This document shows, piece after piece, positions 1 to 13,050 of a stretch of DNA of 64,000 nt. Under the pieces are notes generated by a model. The model saw only the letters and a list, made by a program, of their open reading frames with translations. It had not been told where the DNA came from and ran no database searches. Numbering within the stretch: the stretch's first letter is position 1; each line of letters starts with the position of its first letter. Source of the stretch: Amphirosellinia nigrospora. Lineage: Eukaryota; Ascomycota; Sordariomycetes; Xylariales; Xylariaceae. The translations under genes were made by a program, and so were the position numbers. The DNA lies in assembly GCA_004123355.1 (NCBI GenBank), contig SCHM01000002.1:2046001-2110000 (forward strand). Direction: 5' to 3'.

Positions 1-294
1 CTAAGTGCTCCATTCTTCTGCTAGATGTCCAGCTGAGAGGTAAGAAATACATAGATAGGGGGCGTCGGGACTATGATTCGCCAAGTTACGAAACACTCGA
101 TACCAAATATGAAAGCAAACGACAACATGAACAGGCGAACCCTTCAGAAGAAACATTCAAGACTTTCTCATAAGCAATGGCTTCTATTCATTTAAAAACT
201 CATCATAGTATTGTAACAGTATGGTATCAAAAACCCGCCACGAAATAATAGCCAATAGTTGCCCACTTATATATCTACGTATTTTTGTGTTATT

Positions 295-2679
295 TTACTT
301 CTTTTTCGCCTCGTGGACGATGGCGATGATCTTTTCGACGACGGAGGGGTCCGAGAGCTGCGGAAAAGGAAATTCACGTCAGTGATGGATCTCTTAAATG
401 CGCCAAATAGTTCTAGGACTTACCGTCGTGATATCGCCAAGCTGGTCTTCCTCACCGGCCAGAATCTTCCTCAAAATACGGCGCATAATCTTGCCGCTGC
501 GGGTCTTGGGTAGATCGGGCACGATATATACTGCTTTAGGGGCGGCGAAAGGCCCAATGCTCCTGCGAACCTGCAGAATGAATTCCTTTCGTAATGTGTC
601 TGTGGCTTCGCTGCTCTTGTTAATGGCAACAAACGCATTGACGGCTTGGCCCGTTAACTCGTCCGCAACACCGACGACGGCCGATTCAGCTACCGCATGG
701 TGCTCAATGAGGGCTGCTTCAATTTCGGCTGTAGATAGACGATGACCGCTAACATTGACGACATCGTCAACGCGTCCCCGGATCCAATAGAAGCCTTCGT
801 GATCGCGGCCGGCTCCATCGCCGGTGAACTACAAGGCTGTCAATGAAGGTTTCATTACACGAACGAAATGACTTACGTAGTAACCCTTGTATACGTCTAG
901 GTATGTCTCCATGTAACGCTTGTGCGCTCCCCAGACGGTGCGAGCCATGCTAGGCCAGGGCTGCTTGAAAGCTAGAACACCTTCGACGTCGTTCCCGTGA
1001 ATCTCTTCGCCTGAAACGGGGTCGATAATGGCAGGCTCGACTCCAAAGAAGGGCAAGGACGCGCTTCCGGGTTTTGTTGGCGTCACACCGGCGAGTGGCG
1101 TAATGACATTGGATCCAGTCTCGGTTTGCCAGTACGTCTATTTTGTTAGCGGTCATTCCCCCATAGGCAGAGACTCAACCTACATCAACGATCTGTGCCT
1201 CCTCCCTACCAACAACTTCGAAGTACCATTTCCAAACTTCAGCTGCGATCGGCTCTCCCACTGATCCCAGAACTCTAAGCTTGGGCATCCGAGCCTTTAC
1301 AAAGTCATCGCCCGCACGCTTTAATAATCTCAGGGCAGTAGGGGCCACATAGAATTGAGTAATCTCATGTTGATCAATGATGTCCCAGTAGCGGGAGAAG
1401 TTGGGATATGCTGGTGTGCCCTCGAATACCACGGTAGAGACACCAAGGAGTAGGGGTGCGTACACCACGTATGTATGACCAGTGATCCAACCGACATCAC
1501 CACCACAGAAGTATCGGTCGCCGTCGTGAATATCGAACACATATTTTCCTGTCATGGCAGCTCCGAGAAGGTAGCCACCGGTGGTGTGCATCACACCCTT
1601 TGGCTTGCCGGTAGATCCGGAAGTATAGAGTAAGAATAGGGGATCTTCGGAGTTCATAACTTCAGGGGCGATGTACGAGGGCCACTTCTGGACTTCCTCA
1701 TGCCACCATAAGTCGCGACCTGGTGTGATTGGGACATCAGCACCAGTGCGCTTGAATACTAGGACCCCAGTGACATCGGGACATTGCTTGAGCGCATCAT
1801 CGACGATTTTCTTGGTGCCAATTAGCTTGCCACCTCGCTTGCCCTCGTCTGAGGTGATGACGACCTTGGACTGGCCGTCGATTACACGGTCGCGTAAAGA
1901 GTCGGCCGAGAAACCGGCAAACACGACAGAGTGGACTGCCCCAATACGTGTAATAGCAAGCAAGGCGATCAAAGCTTCGGGAATCATGGGTAGATAGACG
2001 GCTACGGTATCACCTTTCCGGACACCCATCTTCTTGAGCACGTACGAGACTTTTGAAACTTCGCGAAGTAGCTCCCCATAAGTTAAATTGCGACCTTCAC
2101 CAGGCTCATCAGCTTCGTAGATGATAGCTACCCTATTGGGATCCTTGAAAGCGTGCCTATCGACGCAATTGTAGGCGGCGTTGAGTTGACCCTCGGGAAA
2201 CCAAGCTACGTCACCGTTGGCCAGGGTTCCGGAGCAAACGGTGTCGAAATCGCGCTGCCATGTCAGAAGTTCCCTAGCTTTCTGAGCCCAGAACTTCTTA
2301 GGCTCGGTGATAGATTGCTTATATAGTTGTTGGTACTCCTCGAGGCCTAGGAAGCGTCAGCAACCCATGGCAGACTAATACGCAATGTTCTTGCCGTGAC
2401 GACTTACTGCTGACATGTGGTTTACTCGGATGCTCTGTGCTATGTTAGTTATATTCAATATACGTGCACGTGGGGCGAGCCATGCGAGGCCGGCGGAAGC
2501 TTACTGTCAAGCATCTTCTGGGGAGGATCTGTATACTCGGTTGTTAGTGCCATAGTTTACTCAGTTGCGCCAAGTCAAGCGCAACCACGCGCGCACAGCC
2601 AATTGAAGAAAGGTCACTTACGAAAAGTGTCGACGAGATGGGCCTCGGCCACCACGGGCGCCTTGGCTTCTTCACTCAT
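295..2679 (-). CDS. facA: Acetyl-CoA synthetase (AMP-forming)
   Basis: Makes acetyl-CoA from acetate, ATP and CoA; needed for acetate use and cytosolic/nuclear acetyl-CoA supply. Seven exons fit GT-AG rules: 2679-2622, 2528-2505, 2434-2408, 2346-1184, 1137-877, 828-424 and 357-295. They sum to 667 codons, the usual family length (about 665-670 aa), with no frame break. Visible family motifs are the AMP-binding loop [15 protein letters not shown], the YWQTETG motif rebuilt across the 1184/1137 junction, the hinge region [12 protein letters not shown] rebuilt across the 877/828 junction, and the C-terminal [11 protein letters not shown] whose lysine is the catalytic, acetylatable residue in the family. 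The start [10 protein letters not shown] matches filamentous-fungal orthologues as I remember them. In the 27-nt third exon, the acceptor after CACAG keeps frame and gives KHPSKPH, so it was preferred over one five bases upstream. Known as facA in Aspergillus and acu-5 in Neurospora. Confidence 0.95.
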
Positions 2680-5162
2680 GTTTGCGACACGGGGTTTTGT
2701 CGACGCTGAGAAGGACGATGTGGCGGGGTAGCGAGTCCTGCGGGGTTGTAAGTGATGAAGCTGTCTCTAAGACGCGCGAGCCTCGAGACAAAGGAGATCG
2801 CAAGCAGTTCGCAGGCACAATGGGTGGTGTCAGCAAGGAGGGCCAGGGGAAGACAAGCGGAAGTGAATTGGACGAAGGTCTCTGCAGTGGCAAGGGAGTA
2901 CCACTACAGTTTTGTATCTTGATGAAAAAAGTGAAAGGTGAAAAGGCGGAAGGATGATGTTAAGGTGGCAGCGAAGCGAAGTGCATATTACATGTACTAC
3001 TAATACTACTAATACCTGCCTACATATTACGTGCTGCGCGGTCCATCCCTCAATACGACAGGCGCCTCCTGCGTGCGTCCTAGCCCCTAGGGGTTACCAC
3101 GGTGCCACTGTACCTACTTTATCGGCTCCCGTCGTTACCACCTTACTCGTCCGCCCTTTCGCCGCTACATTACCCATGTGGCCGGCCGACGACAAGCGGC
3201 ACGATGCCACCAACCACTGATTATACCTAGGTAAAGCACAAGTGCGATCGACTAGCCCGTCTGCTACCTTTGACGGTATCCCTCACGTTCCCCAAGGTAG
3301 TTTACGGCCGGGATTTGGGTGGGGGTCCTGATCCTCCACTTCCGCTCGACCGTTCGACCGTGTACTACTTACTGTCCGACTGCAGTATACCAGCATTAAT
3401 CACACAACTGCTGGTCTTGGCAGGCCCTTGTCAACAAAATTCGAGAGGGGCGGATGACTATTTGTTGAGGCTTTTTCCCCTGTATCGAAGTTGACGGAAC
3501 ATAGATGGCCTTCTTCTTTCCGATAGCTATCTACTACCCCCGCATCTGTTGGCGTATGAAAAGAGGTCCATTTCAAAGGGCAACGGGAACCAGGCCATAG
3601 CCAATGCTGTTTGTTGATTGGTCTGCTATGGCTTACCAACATAAGTAGGGAAAAGGAAGCATCTGTCGTGCCACCACGAGACTGCAACTGCGAAAAATAT
3701 ACTAGTAGCGCGGTGATCCAGGCCCGGCGGCGCGAACGCCTTCATCAGCCCCGACGATTAAAAGATGTACAGTTGTATTCATTTCTTGGATACTGTACAA
3801 GTAACGTATAACGTAGCAAATCCAACCCAAGAAAAATCCTCCCAGGCGTCTGGGTGCAGTAAGGGTGGGTATACAAAGGGCGTTGGGGGTTATAATAGAG
3901 CCCTCTCTTTATACAACCAGGGCTGCCTTACCACCTCCAAGCAAGAACCAGAGTGATGGTTCATGCCATGGTACCCTACATTGGCCCACAAACGTGTCCA
4001 AAGGAAGCTGGGCAGTTTCGATGCCAGACCAATGTAACCGGGCCCCACGAATCATTTGCGATAGTGTCACCATACCCGGATAGATAGGGCGCAATGAGAA
4101 GGTCAGTGGATTCGCACTCCGTCATTGCGCGCAGCCAGTCAACACATCCGCCCGCAGTAGCGCTGACGGTGCGCAGAAGTACAACTGTGTCTTGATTCAC
4201 TGTTGCCCTGAAGATAGCGAGAGCACCGTAGCCCGGCGATGCCGGGGATGCGGATGGACAGAGTTCAGTTCTGACAGAGGTGGCTAGGTAGTTGACAACT
4301 GAACCCCTTTGGTCCAAGCGTGTCTAAGAATATCTGGACCCTGTCCCGACCCCTCACCTGACAAAACCCCGCACGCTCGCGGCGCGTCTGAGCTGACTAC
4401 GCGCAGCCCATGTCTTGGCACCCCAATTGATAATCATGTCACATTGCACTGACGAAGCGTTGGTTCGCTTCGACTCTCAGCTCGGGTATTGAACATAAGA
4501 TCGAGACGATGCGCCTCACATGGTCTTGCTTGATTAGCGTGTTATGGAAGTGCCGTAATCTTTCCGGGGCCGACAACCTTTAACCAACCACGAGGACGAA
4601 CCCCGGCCCCCGGTCCTTTGATTGTCGCTAGACTCCTTGTCAGTTGCCGAGAACTACCCAGCGCTTGGGCAGAACGCGGGGATTTCCACCTATCTGACAG
4701 GGATAATAACCTTATGCATTGTCCAAAGTTGAGGGAAAGCGTGGTTTTTACCAAGGTAATGAGATGTGCTTTGTGCCGGATACAGATAGCATAGGCAATA
4801 GACCCGCCTCGACATCGTCTATAATATAAATCCGCCCGTTCTAGAAAATGGGAAGCAGAGCAGATCCATGCAACCGTATTGTCGCAACCCCGGCGCAGCG
4901 GAAAGGACAGCGGATCTCGGTTATGGCCAAAACTCTCGACTACTATGTACTCGCACTATGTGGTCTTCGCCGATAACGGATCTAACCGTCGTCTGGATGA
5001 TTTAGGTAATATGTTTTCGTCAATGCAAGCTGTCTGCTCGGATGCACCTCTTTTGTAGAGGCTTCCGAATATAATGGCCCGTGTATCCACCTTGTATAAC
5101 TCCCTCAACTCCGAACTAAGCTTATGCTGTATTCGTTTAACGCCGAAAAGACCCCTTCGCTC
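2680..5162. other. Intergenic region upstream of facA
   Basis: About 2.5 kb between the start of facA and the 3' end of rfc5. It should contain the facA promoter. Short overlapping frames occur on both strands (for example 3976-4317 minus), but none shows a recognisable domain or clear splice structure. One exact palindrome TACCTAGGTA lies at 3224-3233. No gene is called. Confidence 0.6.
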
Positions 5163-6353
5163 TTACATGTCCATGCTCATCAGGTACATCTCAATTATTC
5201 TCATGAACTTCGCTACGAAGGCCTCGAGGTGGAAGATGACCTTGGAGCCTGTTCTTATCCTATGTTCATAAAAGGCGGACCACTTGATTACTTCCCATTT
5301 CAAGTCGTCGTCGATTTGAGGAATTAGTTTAAATGTCAACGTCTTGAGAATTGTGGTGGGCGGTATGCAATGGGTGAGCAGGTCATAGAGCTTGGATCTA
5401 ATGACGAGAATTTGTGCGGGCGTATGTTGATCCATCATATCCTTGGCAATTTGTGATATTAAAGCTTCCCAATCTGGAGGAGGTATTGGGGTCGTATCTG
5501 TCACTTTCTCACTACCAGAACGTTAGCGCCATATCGGGAACAGTTGGTTTGGTTTCGAGGCATACTTCTGGGCATGGACCGCCTCGTACATCAACAAGGC
5601 TCGCCGCAAGTTTCGGCCGCTCTCCTCGGCAATTCTCTTGTGTAACCCTTTTACGACTGGCCACCCCTCCCGCTTTGCCGAGTCGGCCAATACGCTGGAT
5701 ATCTCATCCACTGTAGGAGCAGCAACACGGACGAGGAGGGTTCGACTCCGGATGGGAGCAATGATGTTGGCTGTGCTATTGGCAAGCAGTATTAGTCGTA
5801 AATTGGGGCTGTATTTCTCCATGGTCCTTCTCAAAGCGGCCTGAGCATCTCGTGTGAGGTGATCGGCCTCATTGATTACTACGACTTTGAATCTTTGTTT
5901 GGCAGACTGATCAACCTGTTGCGTCTGGGCGACTTCCTTCAGCAAGTCTTGGACAACGACGCGATCATAGTTGCCGACATCGGATGGTGTGATTTCGAGT
6001 GGTATACGGAGGCCACGATATTAAATTCGAGTTTGCGGTTGCTGCTGGTTTGGAAAACACGGGCATCAATCTTGATCTTCTCTACGCCAGGGCCGTAGAG
6101 TTCTTTCAATGTGGCGACGATACGAGTCTTCTTACCAGCACCCGAGGGCCCGTATACTAGGGTGAGGAAAGTCGCCGCTTTGCGCCTGTAAGAAAGAGAC
6201 GAGTTAGATTCTTGTCCTATGAGGCCGTGGGCAGAGATATCCTCGTGCGTGCTATGGGGTACATACCAACGACCGGAGTCTGTCGGACAGCTCCGAGTGG
6301 TAGGTCAGGGCATCGAGAGACCGTGGCCGATGCTTATCAACTATGAGAGCCAT
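5163..6353 (-). CDS. rfc5: Replication factor C subunit 5 (human RFC3 type)
   Basis: Small AAA+ subunit of the RFC clamp loader that opens PCNA during DNA replication and repair. Exons are 6353-6267, 6185-5566 and 5511-5163. The 54-bp second intron joins HAQ to NEKVTD exactly as in orthologues. The protein starts MALIVDKHRPRSL, has the P-loop GPSGAGKKT, NEADHLTRDAQAALRRTMEK, the SRC-type box PIRSRTLLVRV and the C-terminal LYDLLTHCIPPTTIL and SKVIFHLEAFVAKFM. Two frame breaks occur inside conserved sequence: about two bases missing near 6166 (PHLLVYGPSG) and one missing near 6000 (SVYHLEITPSD). Together they lose three bases, so the outer parts share a frame but the segment between does not. 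RFC5 is essential in yeast, so sequence error is likelier than decay. Confidence 0.92.
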
Positions 6354-7342
6354 TTTGATCGAATGGCAAGTCTGCAGATGGTGTTTGGTACGCAGTAGGC
6401 TCCTGTTCTGCTAATTAAGAGGAAAAGCGGTCGAGGCAACGAATAGTCTAAGGCGCTCTCAACTTGTCGCGTAAATTGATTTTAGAACGCGTTTGCGAGC
6501 GGGGCCAAGACTGCTGGCTGACCGTTTTGCATCATCGTGCTGGCCCCACCTACCGCACGCTACCAGCCGGCGCTCAACTGCCAGGGTCGAATCAGTTACA
6601 AGTAATTCTCGGGTCCGTCCGGACGGCACCGCCGACTTACAATATAAAGTACCCTCATTATTTTTCGTCTGGATCATGTCGTGCCCCCAAAACGGTCCAT
6701 ATCATACAATTATTATCTATCGGAGCAATCGCAGTTGAATGTTTGTCGCTGTTTCAACTGGAGCTACCTACGTGATGGTGATGGTATGGTATGGCTGATT
6801 GATGAAAGGGAACGTACATCATGCAACCCGAGCTCTCGGGTAAAGCATCAATCATGGGCTTCCGTTTCCTACTTGGATCTGCTTGTAGACTAGATACAGG
6901 TTTTTAAGCCATTCACCGTTGGGACAAACATGCATGACGCTCTTCTCTTGGGGAGGGGAGGGCACCAACGCCTGCGCCAATCCAGCACCGCCGATCCACA
7001 TCCCGCGACCGTTGTCTCGGCGCTCTGATTTGTGCTGGAGGGCCGTCCCCCACTTTATCTATGGGGGGTAGCCTCGACCACATTACGAACTGGGAATAAT
7101 CGATTAATGCGATGGGCTGTGCCTAGTTGTCGGTGGGACAAACATTTGGTGATGTCTGGCTGCTCTTTCTCTCCTCGGTCGCCCCTTTGACCTTTCAGTG
7201 AATAGACGTAAACATTTTATATAGCTTTCTCGTCCACCGCCTCCTCAACTCAACTCAACTCAACCACCCACCCAAAATACCCCTCGCACAGCTTCGGCTG
7301 CCTGTTATTTACTTAGGCTGAGCTACTTCGCAAACCGCCAAA
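6354..7342. other. Divergent promoter, rfc5 / aminotransferase
   Basis: Roughly 1 kb between two divergently transcribed genes; it should hold both promoters. A short CTCAA microsatellite (about 7246-7262) lies close to the aminotransferase leader. No gene or RNA recognised. Confidence 0.55.
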
Positions 7343-9488
7343 ATGTTCAACAACCGCAAGTTTTCCATGTAAGTTCCTTCATTTTTAAATCCACCAGCCG
7401 GCACGTTGCGTACACAGTCGCAGGAACCCACGAATTGGCACGTATTTTTCGTGCTATGCTGTGCTGACTGGTTCCGTATCTAGGAACAAGAACACTGGTC
7501 TTCCCAGAAGAAGATTCAGTATCGGCGACCCCAGCGCCAATGGTATGTTGTCAAATTTAATAGATTGCTCGAGTCTCGCATATTCACACAAGGGTCATAC
7601 GTCCTTGTCAGACATACATACATGCCAAGAACTACCTAACGATGGCTTTGTTCGTTCGTTCGTCGTCGTTGAAAATAACGTTGCTGGTACCCTAAGATGA
7701 TGCACATCTTGTGTTAGCCTTGGCTCTTGGCATTGATGGCCCATCCTCACCTCTCAACAACCTCAACAACACCACGCCCCGTTGTGGCTGCTTTCAGCCG
7801 TCTCAGATATGCTGACACTGTTTCTTGGCAGAGACGAGCTCCAAGATCCACAGACAGTTCCGTGCTGCGAATCCAGGGCATCTACCACATGCTGGTCTCG
7901 ACCCCACCCGTGCATCAACCGGTGTGTGTTGGTGTACCGAGCGTGCTGCCGAACATGGTTTCCTCGATGAGCCTGAGTTGTGGGCCAATCTAGGCCAAGG
8001 TGCGCCGGAGGTCGACGATGACATTGAAGGCTCGTTTCCGCGACCTACTCAAATCGACGTCTCTACTGCCGCTAGAGAGTATGGCCCTACTGCTGGTATC
8101 AAGCCTCTCCGTGCCGCTGTCGCCAGGATGTACAACGAGATGCACCGCCAGGGTAAGGACAGTCAGTATTCCTGGGAGAATGTGGCCATTGTGCCTGGCG
8201 GTCGAGCTGGCTTGATCCGTATTGCTGCCATCCTTAACAATCCTATGTTGGCTTCTTTATCCCTGACTACACGGCATACAATGAGATGATGTCTCTTTTC
8301 AAGAATGTAAGATCAGCCATCCAAACCAAACAAGAACCTCCTTCTTACTCATGCTCTAGTTCGCTGCTATCCCCACGCCCCTCTCTGAAGAAGACGGTTA
8401 TCACATCCATCCTGATGTGATTGCCAACGAGATTGCTCGGGGTACTTCAGTCATTCTGACCTCAAACCCGCGCAACCCGACTGGTCGAGTCGTCGCCAAC
8501 CCTGAGCTTGCTGAGATCCAGGACATCTGCCGTGGACGTGCAACGCTCATCAGCGACGAGTTTTACTCGGGGTATAATTACACTAGTGACTGTGACGGGA
8601 GCGTCATCTCTGCAGCCGACAACATCGAGGATGTCGACGAGGACGACGTTCTCATCATTGACGGCCTTACCAAGCGCTTCCGCTTGCCTGGATGGCGAGT
8701 TGCGTGGATCCTTGGCCCCAAGGAGTTCATCAAGGCGTAAGTAGAGGCCATCCCTTTAGCTGAGATACGGTTATCTCACAACTAACACTTATACGTTTTG
8801 CAGAATCGGCTCTTGCGGTTCTTACCTCGACGGTGGAGCCAACGCTCCTTTCCAAGAGGCTGCTGTCCCCATGCTTGAGCCCTCGCTCGTCCGCAAGGAG
8901 ATGCAAGCTCTCCAGCGCCATTTCCGAGTATGTTGAGCCCTCTAGTTTCGTAGAACCTAGCCCTGGTTACTAACTAGACTATTCTAAACAGGACAAGCGT
9001 GATTATGTGGTCAAGCGCCTGCGTGATATGGGTTTCGTGATCAAGTACGTGCCGGATAGCACATTCTACCTTTGGCTTAACCTCGAGGGCCTGCCTGGTC
9101 CTATCTCCGACGGTCTCAACTTCTTCCAAGCCTGTCTCGAGGAGAAGGTCATCGTCGTTCCCGGTATCTTTTTCGACCTCAACCCGGCGCGCCGTCGTGA
9201 TCTATTCGATAGTCCTTGCCATCACTGTAAGATTCTCCTCTCACGAAGCAAAGACCGCACTTCGTAATACTAACACGTCTTACCCTCATAGTCGTTCGCT
9301 TCTCCTACGGTCCCCGCCTTGAGGAGCTAAAGCGAGGATGCGACGCAATCGAGAGAGTAGTGCAGAAGTAAGTCGACACATATTTCCCCATAAAACATGA
9401 ATCCTATCTCTCATACTCTGCTGCTAGCTTTACCAAAACAAACGGCTGACAAAATTTACTATCAAGATTCAAGAACTATAGGGACTAA
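7343..9488 (+). CDS. PLP-dependent aminotransferase, class I/II
   Basis: Fold-type I pyridoxal-phosphate enzyme of the aspartate aminotransferase / ACC synthase-like superfamily; the substrate cannot be told from sequence. Exons: 7343-7368, 7484-7542, 7832-8306, 8360-8736, 8804-8938, 8992-9236, 9292-9367 and 9477-9488. Family marks are SNPRNPTGRV (NP-x-NPTG), DEFYSGYNY (the Asp/Tyr pair contacting PLP), GLTKRFRLPGWRVAW (Schiff-base lysine followed by PGxR) and VRFSYG near the C-terminus. One base seems missing near 8242, between AAILNN and YVGFFIPDYTAYNEM; on either side the frame is well conserved. The first coding exon is only 26 nt and was chosen because splicing restores the frame into RRRFSIGDPSANE. 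Expected product about 465 aa. Confidence 0.85.
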
Positions 9489-10115
9489 ACCTCCTATTTG
9501 ACATGGGCCGTCATGATGAGTGTAATTGGTGTCTACGCACTAATACACAGCGGTTAGAGGCAGAAGGGTCTTGTATTCTTGTGGCTCGCTTTCTTAAACA
9601 CACATGCAATGTACCTAAACTAGCTAGATACACTCTAAAACCAATGAAATAAAAGCGCTATTTCTTGTGCTTTGAAGGTGACTTGACTATACTTTTATCA
9701 TACAATAGATATGCGCTAAAAAAAGCGTACCGGCCTACTAGAGCAGTGAGCAAGACAATCCGCTCATGCGAAACTAACTCATTCCCAGCATAACTCCACG
9801 TACTGGTCAGTTTCCAAAGTAGATATTCACTTTAACAGTCATCGTCTGTTGGTACTCTACGAAGATACAATCTGTGGTTTTGAATTTATGTATACGCACT
9901 ACAGAAACTCCACCGATGCCAGCCAAGCTAATCAACAATTTCTCGATCGACTGTCCCTTGCCTAGGGGACAAACACGCCATGAACGGGAAGAAATCAATA
10001 AGCAAGAATAACCGAAAATCCTCCCTAGGAGTCTTGTTGACACACGTGGCAGCCCGAAACTCTCTGTCTCCTCTTCGAGTTTCTAGCTTAGGGCCATGCT
10101 AGTCACTTACAGAGC
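9489..10115. other. Convergent 3' region
   Basis: Between the 3' ends of the aminotransferase and yra1 genes. AT-rich with runs of A near 9716-9725. A short minus frame at 9807-10043 lacks recognisable content. Presumably holds the two polyadenylation regions; nothing else seen. Confidence 0.5.
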
Positions 10116-11933
10116 TCACTAGAAATTGTTAGTTCTACTGGTCGAATGGATATAATCACGGAACTTACCGAGATCTCGTCATCCATGGCAGCATCGGCAC
10201 TGGTGTTGGCAGCAGGACCGTTGGCGTTCTCAGTCTGGTCTCCGAATTAAAGTAATCGGCCATCTCGGAATCCAGTTCCTCGGCAGTTTTCTTGGCTGGA
10301 CGGCTGCTGCGGACGGGACGTCTCTTACGGCCTCGAGCACCAGAGCCAACAGCCTTTCCAGCATCTTTCTTCTTGTCGTTGGCGGCAGATTTGGGCTGAG
10401 CCTTGGGCTGGGTGACGCGCTCAGTAAGTGTCTTTGGGGTTGGAATGATCTCCGCGGCCTTAGCGGCGCTGACCACAATTTCGATCTATCCGGGAAGCTT
10501 AATTAGCTCGAGACTAACACGTCCTACGGGGTCCGAAAGTCTTACCTTTATAGGTCGACCGTCAACCAAGATGCCGTTCAGATTACTGAAAGCCTTGCTC
10601 GCACCATCAGGTTTGTGGAAAGTGACGGTAGCAATGCCACGGCTGACGCTATTAGGTCCGTAGGAGACCTCTACTCTCTTGATAGCACCAACAGAACTGG
10701 AAAAATAGTCCTAGGAGGGCACGAAGGTTAGTCTCAGATATTCCATGCGTGTTCGCGTGTGGTGATCCAGTATCGCGCTTCGAGGGACCAACAGCCACAA
10801 TCGTCCCCAGAAAAGTCCATTGGCGTTTATGTAACGAGCACGCAGTGAGCGTTAGTAAGAATATCTGTTCGAAGTTTGCAGGTCCTCTGGAGCCAGCTTA
10901 TCCCACAAGTTCACTCCTAACAATATGTCGTTCGGCTGGCAGAGCAAGAGCGCGTCTATCCCCTGATCCGGTCTAGTTTAGCTATTGCCCGCGAAGGGGG
11001 CACCACCATTTGTATTGCCCATCAATCAAGCTTCGTAGGTCCAACTTCATTTTGGAACATATTGCGCCACGAGTGCTACTGCTGCTCTGCCAAGCTAAAG
11101 ACAAGTTGTTTTATCGGGTTGATACAATCCCCAGGTTGCATCTTGACCACAGCATAATACTTGTATAGAGTATGTATATCGACGTGATGGAGATTGACGC
11201 GTCGCTATTGCTCACTGCAGTGCTCGCGATTTTCCCTTGTCCATTACAAAATGAAAGGGTGTGAAGAGAGAAAAAGACGCCTCTCCCGGGATCAAGCCTA
11301 CGGGATTGCTAGTCACCAGTGCCATGGCCTGCGTATAGAAGTCTCTGTTGAATGGTTGCCAAGCCTTCCTCAGGACGTGCAATATACGCGAATGGCAAAG
11401 GCCTGCTCGACTTCCGACACTATTGCAGCTCAAAACGAGCACGCTTGCATGGTCAAGGAAGGAGACTAGACATAGTGAAAGCTCCGTGCTCGAAGGCGAC
11501 CCGCTGGGTGATGTTCATCTCGATCGTCAAGGCTACGCGGGTGCGATTCAAGGAAGATGTCGACGAAATTCCACAGGCGATTGCCCTAGGAAACATACCT
11601 TAATCTGGGTCTCGTTCACATCCTTAGGCTGGAGCGGTTGTTAGCATCTAAACAAACAGACAATATATCGACCAAGCCAGTCACTTACGAGGTTGCTAAC
11701 AACAACCTTGCTTTCTCCGTTTCCACCAGCGGCCCTAGCAGGGGCTTGTTTGGTGGCCGCGTTGCGAGGCTGTCTGGATGTCTTCTGAACACCACCGACG
11801 GGAGCGGCTGCAACAGGCCGACCAGCAGAACGGCGCTGGCTTCGACGACGACCACACAACGGCGCGGCGCTGGGTTGAGATGATCTCATCCAGAGGCTGG
11901 TCAAGCTTGCCGGATCCAGACATCCTGAAAAAT
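10116..11933 (-). CDS. yra1: mRNA export adaptor Yra1/ALYREF (THO/TREX)
   Basis: REF/ALY family RNA-binding protein that couples transcription and splicing to mRNA export. Proposed exons: 11933-11699, 11628-11599, 10710-10546, 10485-10169 and a last exon holding only the stop (10118-10116). The N-terminus MSGSGKLDQPLDEIIS is a UAP56-binding-type motif. The central RRM is rebuilt across exons: KVVVSNL, PKDVNETQIK, DYFSSSVGAIKRVEVSYG, SRGIATVTFHKPDGASKAF and GRPIKIEIV. An Arg/Lys-rich segment and the C-terminal motif ELDSEMADYFNSE, which repeats the N-terminal binding motif in the family, follow. Two frame breaks lie near 11858 and 10240. The second intron is 888 bp, far longer than any other coding intron here. 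Fission yeast calls the orthologue mlo3. Confidence 0.88.
10711..11598 (-). other. yra1: 888-bp intron inside the yra1 RRM
   Basis: Bounded by donor GTATGT (11598-11593) and acceptor CCTAG (ending 10711), with a good branch site GACTAAC about 20-30 nt before the acceptor. Both flanking exons are conserved RRM pieces that are contiguous in orthologues, so the whole interval must be removed. No convincing protein gene is visible inside, only short frames on both strands. S. cerevisiae YRA1 has a single unusually long intron through which it autoregulates; whether this one acts the same way is inference. Confidence 0.75.
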
Positions 11934-13050
11934 GGTTGTTTATGTAGTGGGAAATAAAGCGCGAGGTCAAAGGTCAATGCCTGTTAAGTAACTGATGACG
12001 CGAACGACGGCAGGAGAAAGCAGCTCTGAGTAGTCAGAGAAGTATAGATGTTCGTACAGCGGCGGATTAGTTGGTCGATCGTTGTTGGTATTGTTGCACA
12101 ACAAGCGACGATTATGAGTATGCGCGCGGTAGCGGGGACGATGGAAAGGAGAGTCTTGACTTGCTACTGCAGTGCTTGCTTGGTGGAGGTTGCGCCTGTT
12201 TGGACGTGGCCTGGTGGAGTTCGTCGAACCAAAGGGAGACGAGGCAAAGAAGAGAAAGCTTCCGCTAGTGTTTTGCTGGTAGGCAGAAGTTGATTATTAA
12301 AAAGGTTCTGAAGCTTTGGGCAAAGGGTGGTGGTGCACAACAGGAGAGAGCGGATGAATGGGTGAATGGATGAGTTGGAGGATGGGAAGAAGTGCAAGAG
12401 AAGGGGACAACGGGTACAGGTGGCTGCTACTAATTTTGCGAGACTCACGTCGCAACCAGATGGGCAAATAGGAAGAAGGCAGGCAGGGCCAGAGTTGGGC
12501 TGGATCGACCCACCGATTGGCAGCGACAGGGATGGACGCGGTATGTGCCCAGGCTAAGAGGTAGGCTAGGCTGGGGCTGCCTAAGTACCTAGGTAGGGGG
12601 CGTTGTTTACGCGTTTAGGCAACCTTGCCACACAGCCACAGATCTGCATGCTTATCGATAGGTATCCTGTCTCGAGGACAGGTAGCCCAGCCAACTCAAT
12701 ACATTCATTAGCGGAAGAGTATATAAAACAAAAGCGTCGCTTCTAGTGATTTTAGAACCCTTTTCCCATGCGAGTCATCATAGTTGCTACAGTAGGGCTA
12801 CCAGTACAGATGGTTCGGAGGGTGTTTCCGAGGAATCCTCATCCTCATACAAATGACCTCCATATCCCAGGTCGATAAGCCCGTCTAACTCGCGCATTTA
12901 GCCCTGCAACCGTCTGCCCTGCGATCCCCTACCGTTCAATGCATCGAAGAATTTGTACAAGAACTCAAAGCAGAATTGCCCATTCCTCAAATTGAATCAA
13001 CGTTATTGCGTAGACTCCCTTAAACTCCAGCCCAGACAGCGCGGGTGCGC
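11934..13050. other. Intergenic region, yra1 promoter and ost4 3' side
   Basis: About 1.1 kb between the yra1 start and the end of ost4. Contains an exact TACCTAGGTA palindrome at 12586-12595. Short frames near 12048-12557 show no family features and look like chance. Confidence 0.5.

Noticed and set aside
3976-4317. 113-codon minus-strand frame upstream of facA
   Set aside because: No recognisable motif, and opposite-strand frames are open over part of it.
11194-11644. Several frames inside the long yra1 intron
   Set aside because: They overlap on both strands, lack motifs and lie between two conserved RRM exons.
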